NCBI GenBank assembly: GCA_028707015.1
Contig: JAQTVP010000112.1
Span: 1 to 5,508, forward strand
DNA: 5,508 nucleotides
Origin: Dehalococcoidales bacterium
Lineage (GTDB): Bacteria > Chloroflexota > Dehalococcoidia > Dehalococcoidales > JAQTVP01
Direction: 5' to 3'
Both the position numbers and the translations under genes were made by a program. This document shows positions 5,319 through 5,508 of this stretch, piece by piece. Position 1 is the first letter of the stretch; every line of letters starts with the position of its first letter. The notes beneath the pieces are model-generated. The model saw nothing but the letters and a program-made list of their open reading frames with translations. It did no database searches and had not been told where the DNA came from.

Positions 5319-5508
5319 ATGGTGATAAATTTGACCGATACAAGAAAAGACATGTATTTAGAGTCAATCCATTATGGTGACTTGACATGGATTAATATTG
5401 AAAAACCTACCGAGAAGGTTAAGGAATATCTAGCTCAAAATTATCCATTCCATCAATTGGATCTGGATGACTGCCTGAGCCGGATTCAGCGCCCGAAAAT
5501 AGATGAAT
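5319..5508 (+). CDS. corA: CorA-family magnesium/divalent cation transporter, N-terminal 63 residues
   Basis: The start of a gene that runs off the right edge. The ATG at 5319 follows AAGGG by 7 bases; the next codon, GTG, is a less likely start. The translated part contains the family's N-terminal cytoplasmic signature: LTWINIEKPTEKVKEYLAQN, then FHQLDLDDCLSRIQRPKIDE, matching the usual W-I-(D/N)-I-x-x-P-T, H-x-L-(D/E)-(L/D)-x-D-C-L and Q-R-P-K-(I/V)-(D/E) pattern. CorA forms a pentameric inner-membrane channel for Mg2+ (also Co2+ and Ni2+). The two C-terminal helices with the GMN motif would lie outside the window, so activity cannot be judged. It is separated from the upstream micro-operon by a strong terminator, so it should have its own promoter in 5245-5305, but none is clear. 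Confidence 0.88.
   Translation, partial: MVINLTDTRKDMYLESIHYGDLTWINIEKPTEKVKEYLAQNYPFHQLDLDDCLSRIQRPKIDE

Noticed and set aside
1..5508. CRISPR array, tRNA, rRNA, insertion sequence or attachment sites
   Set aside because: No regularly spaced repeats, tRNA-like cloverleaf, transposase frame or long terminal repeats were seen on reading both strands.

Overview
The window is AT-rich bacterial DNA with strong purine-rich ribosome binding sites (AGGAGG/GGAGG type), TTG and GTG starts, compact hairpin terminators and short intergenic gaps. Together with a GAF-type soluble histidine kinase and a small TraR/DksA zinc protein, this best fits a low-GC Firmicute, perhaps a clostridial or Peptococcaceae-like anaerobe. 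That placement is an inference from style; no taxonomic marker is present.

Left part (1-2602, all minus strand): the first 131 codons of an unrecognised Cys-containing protein that runs off the left edge, preceded by a possible 18-residue leader ORF, and a two-component pair. The histidine kinase (GAF, HisKA and HATPase domains, no membrane segment) comes first, followed 15 bases later by an OmpR/KdpE-like response regulator. The regulator's conserved N-terminus can only be recovered if translation starts at a rare ATT codon.

Middle part (2603-3829, minus strand): a promoter-containing gap, a strong GC-rich hairpin terminator, and a two-gene unit of an unrecognised 104-residue protein followed by a TraR/DksA-type zinc-finger protein.

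Right part (3830-5508): a phage-repressor-like regulator (XRE helix-turn-helix plus a LexA/CI-type S24 fold with apparently lost catalytic residues) on the minus strand. It is divergent from a plus-strand micro-operon of up to three overlapping tiny genes, the first encoding a Cys-rich, probably zinc-binding protein. Each of the two divergent promoters carries a palindrome over its -10 box built on the same GCTACT core, so the repressor probably controls both itself and the micro-operon. A strong terminator closes the micro-operon, and a CorA-family magnesium transporter gene starts after it and runs off the right edge.

The most noteworthy element is the repressor/operator/micro-operon module. 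The ATT start of the response regulator is the clearest correction to an automatic annotation.
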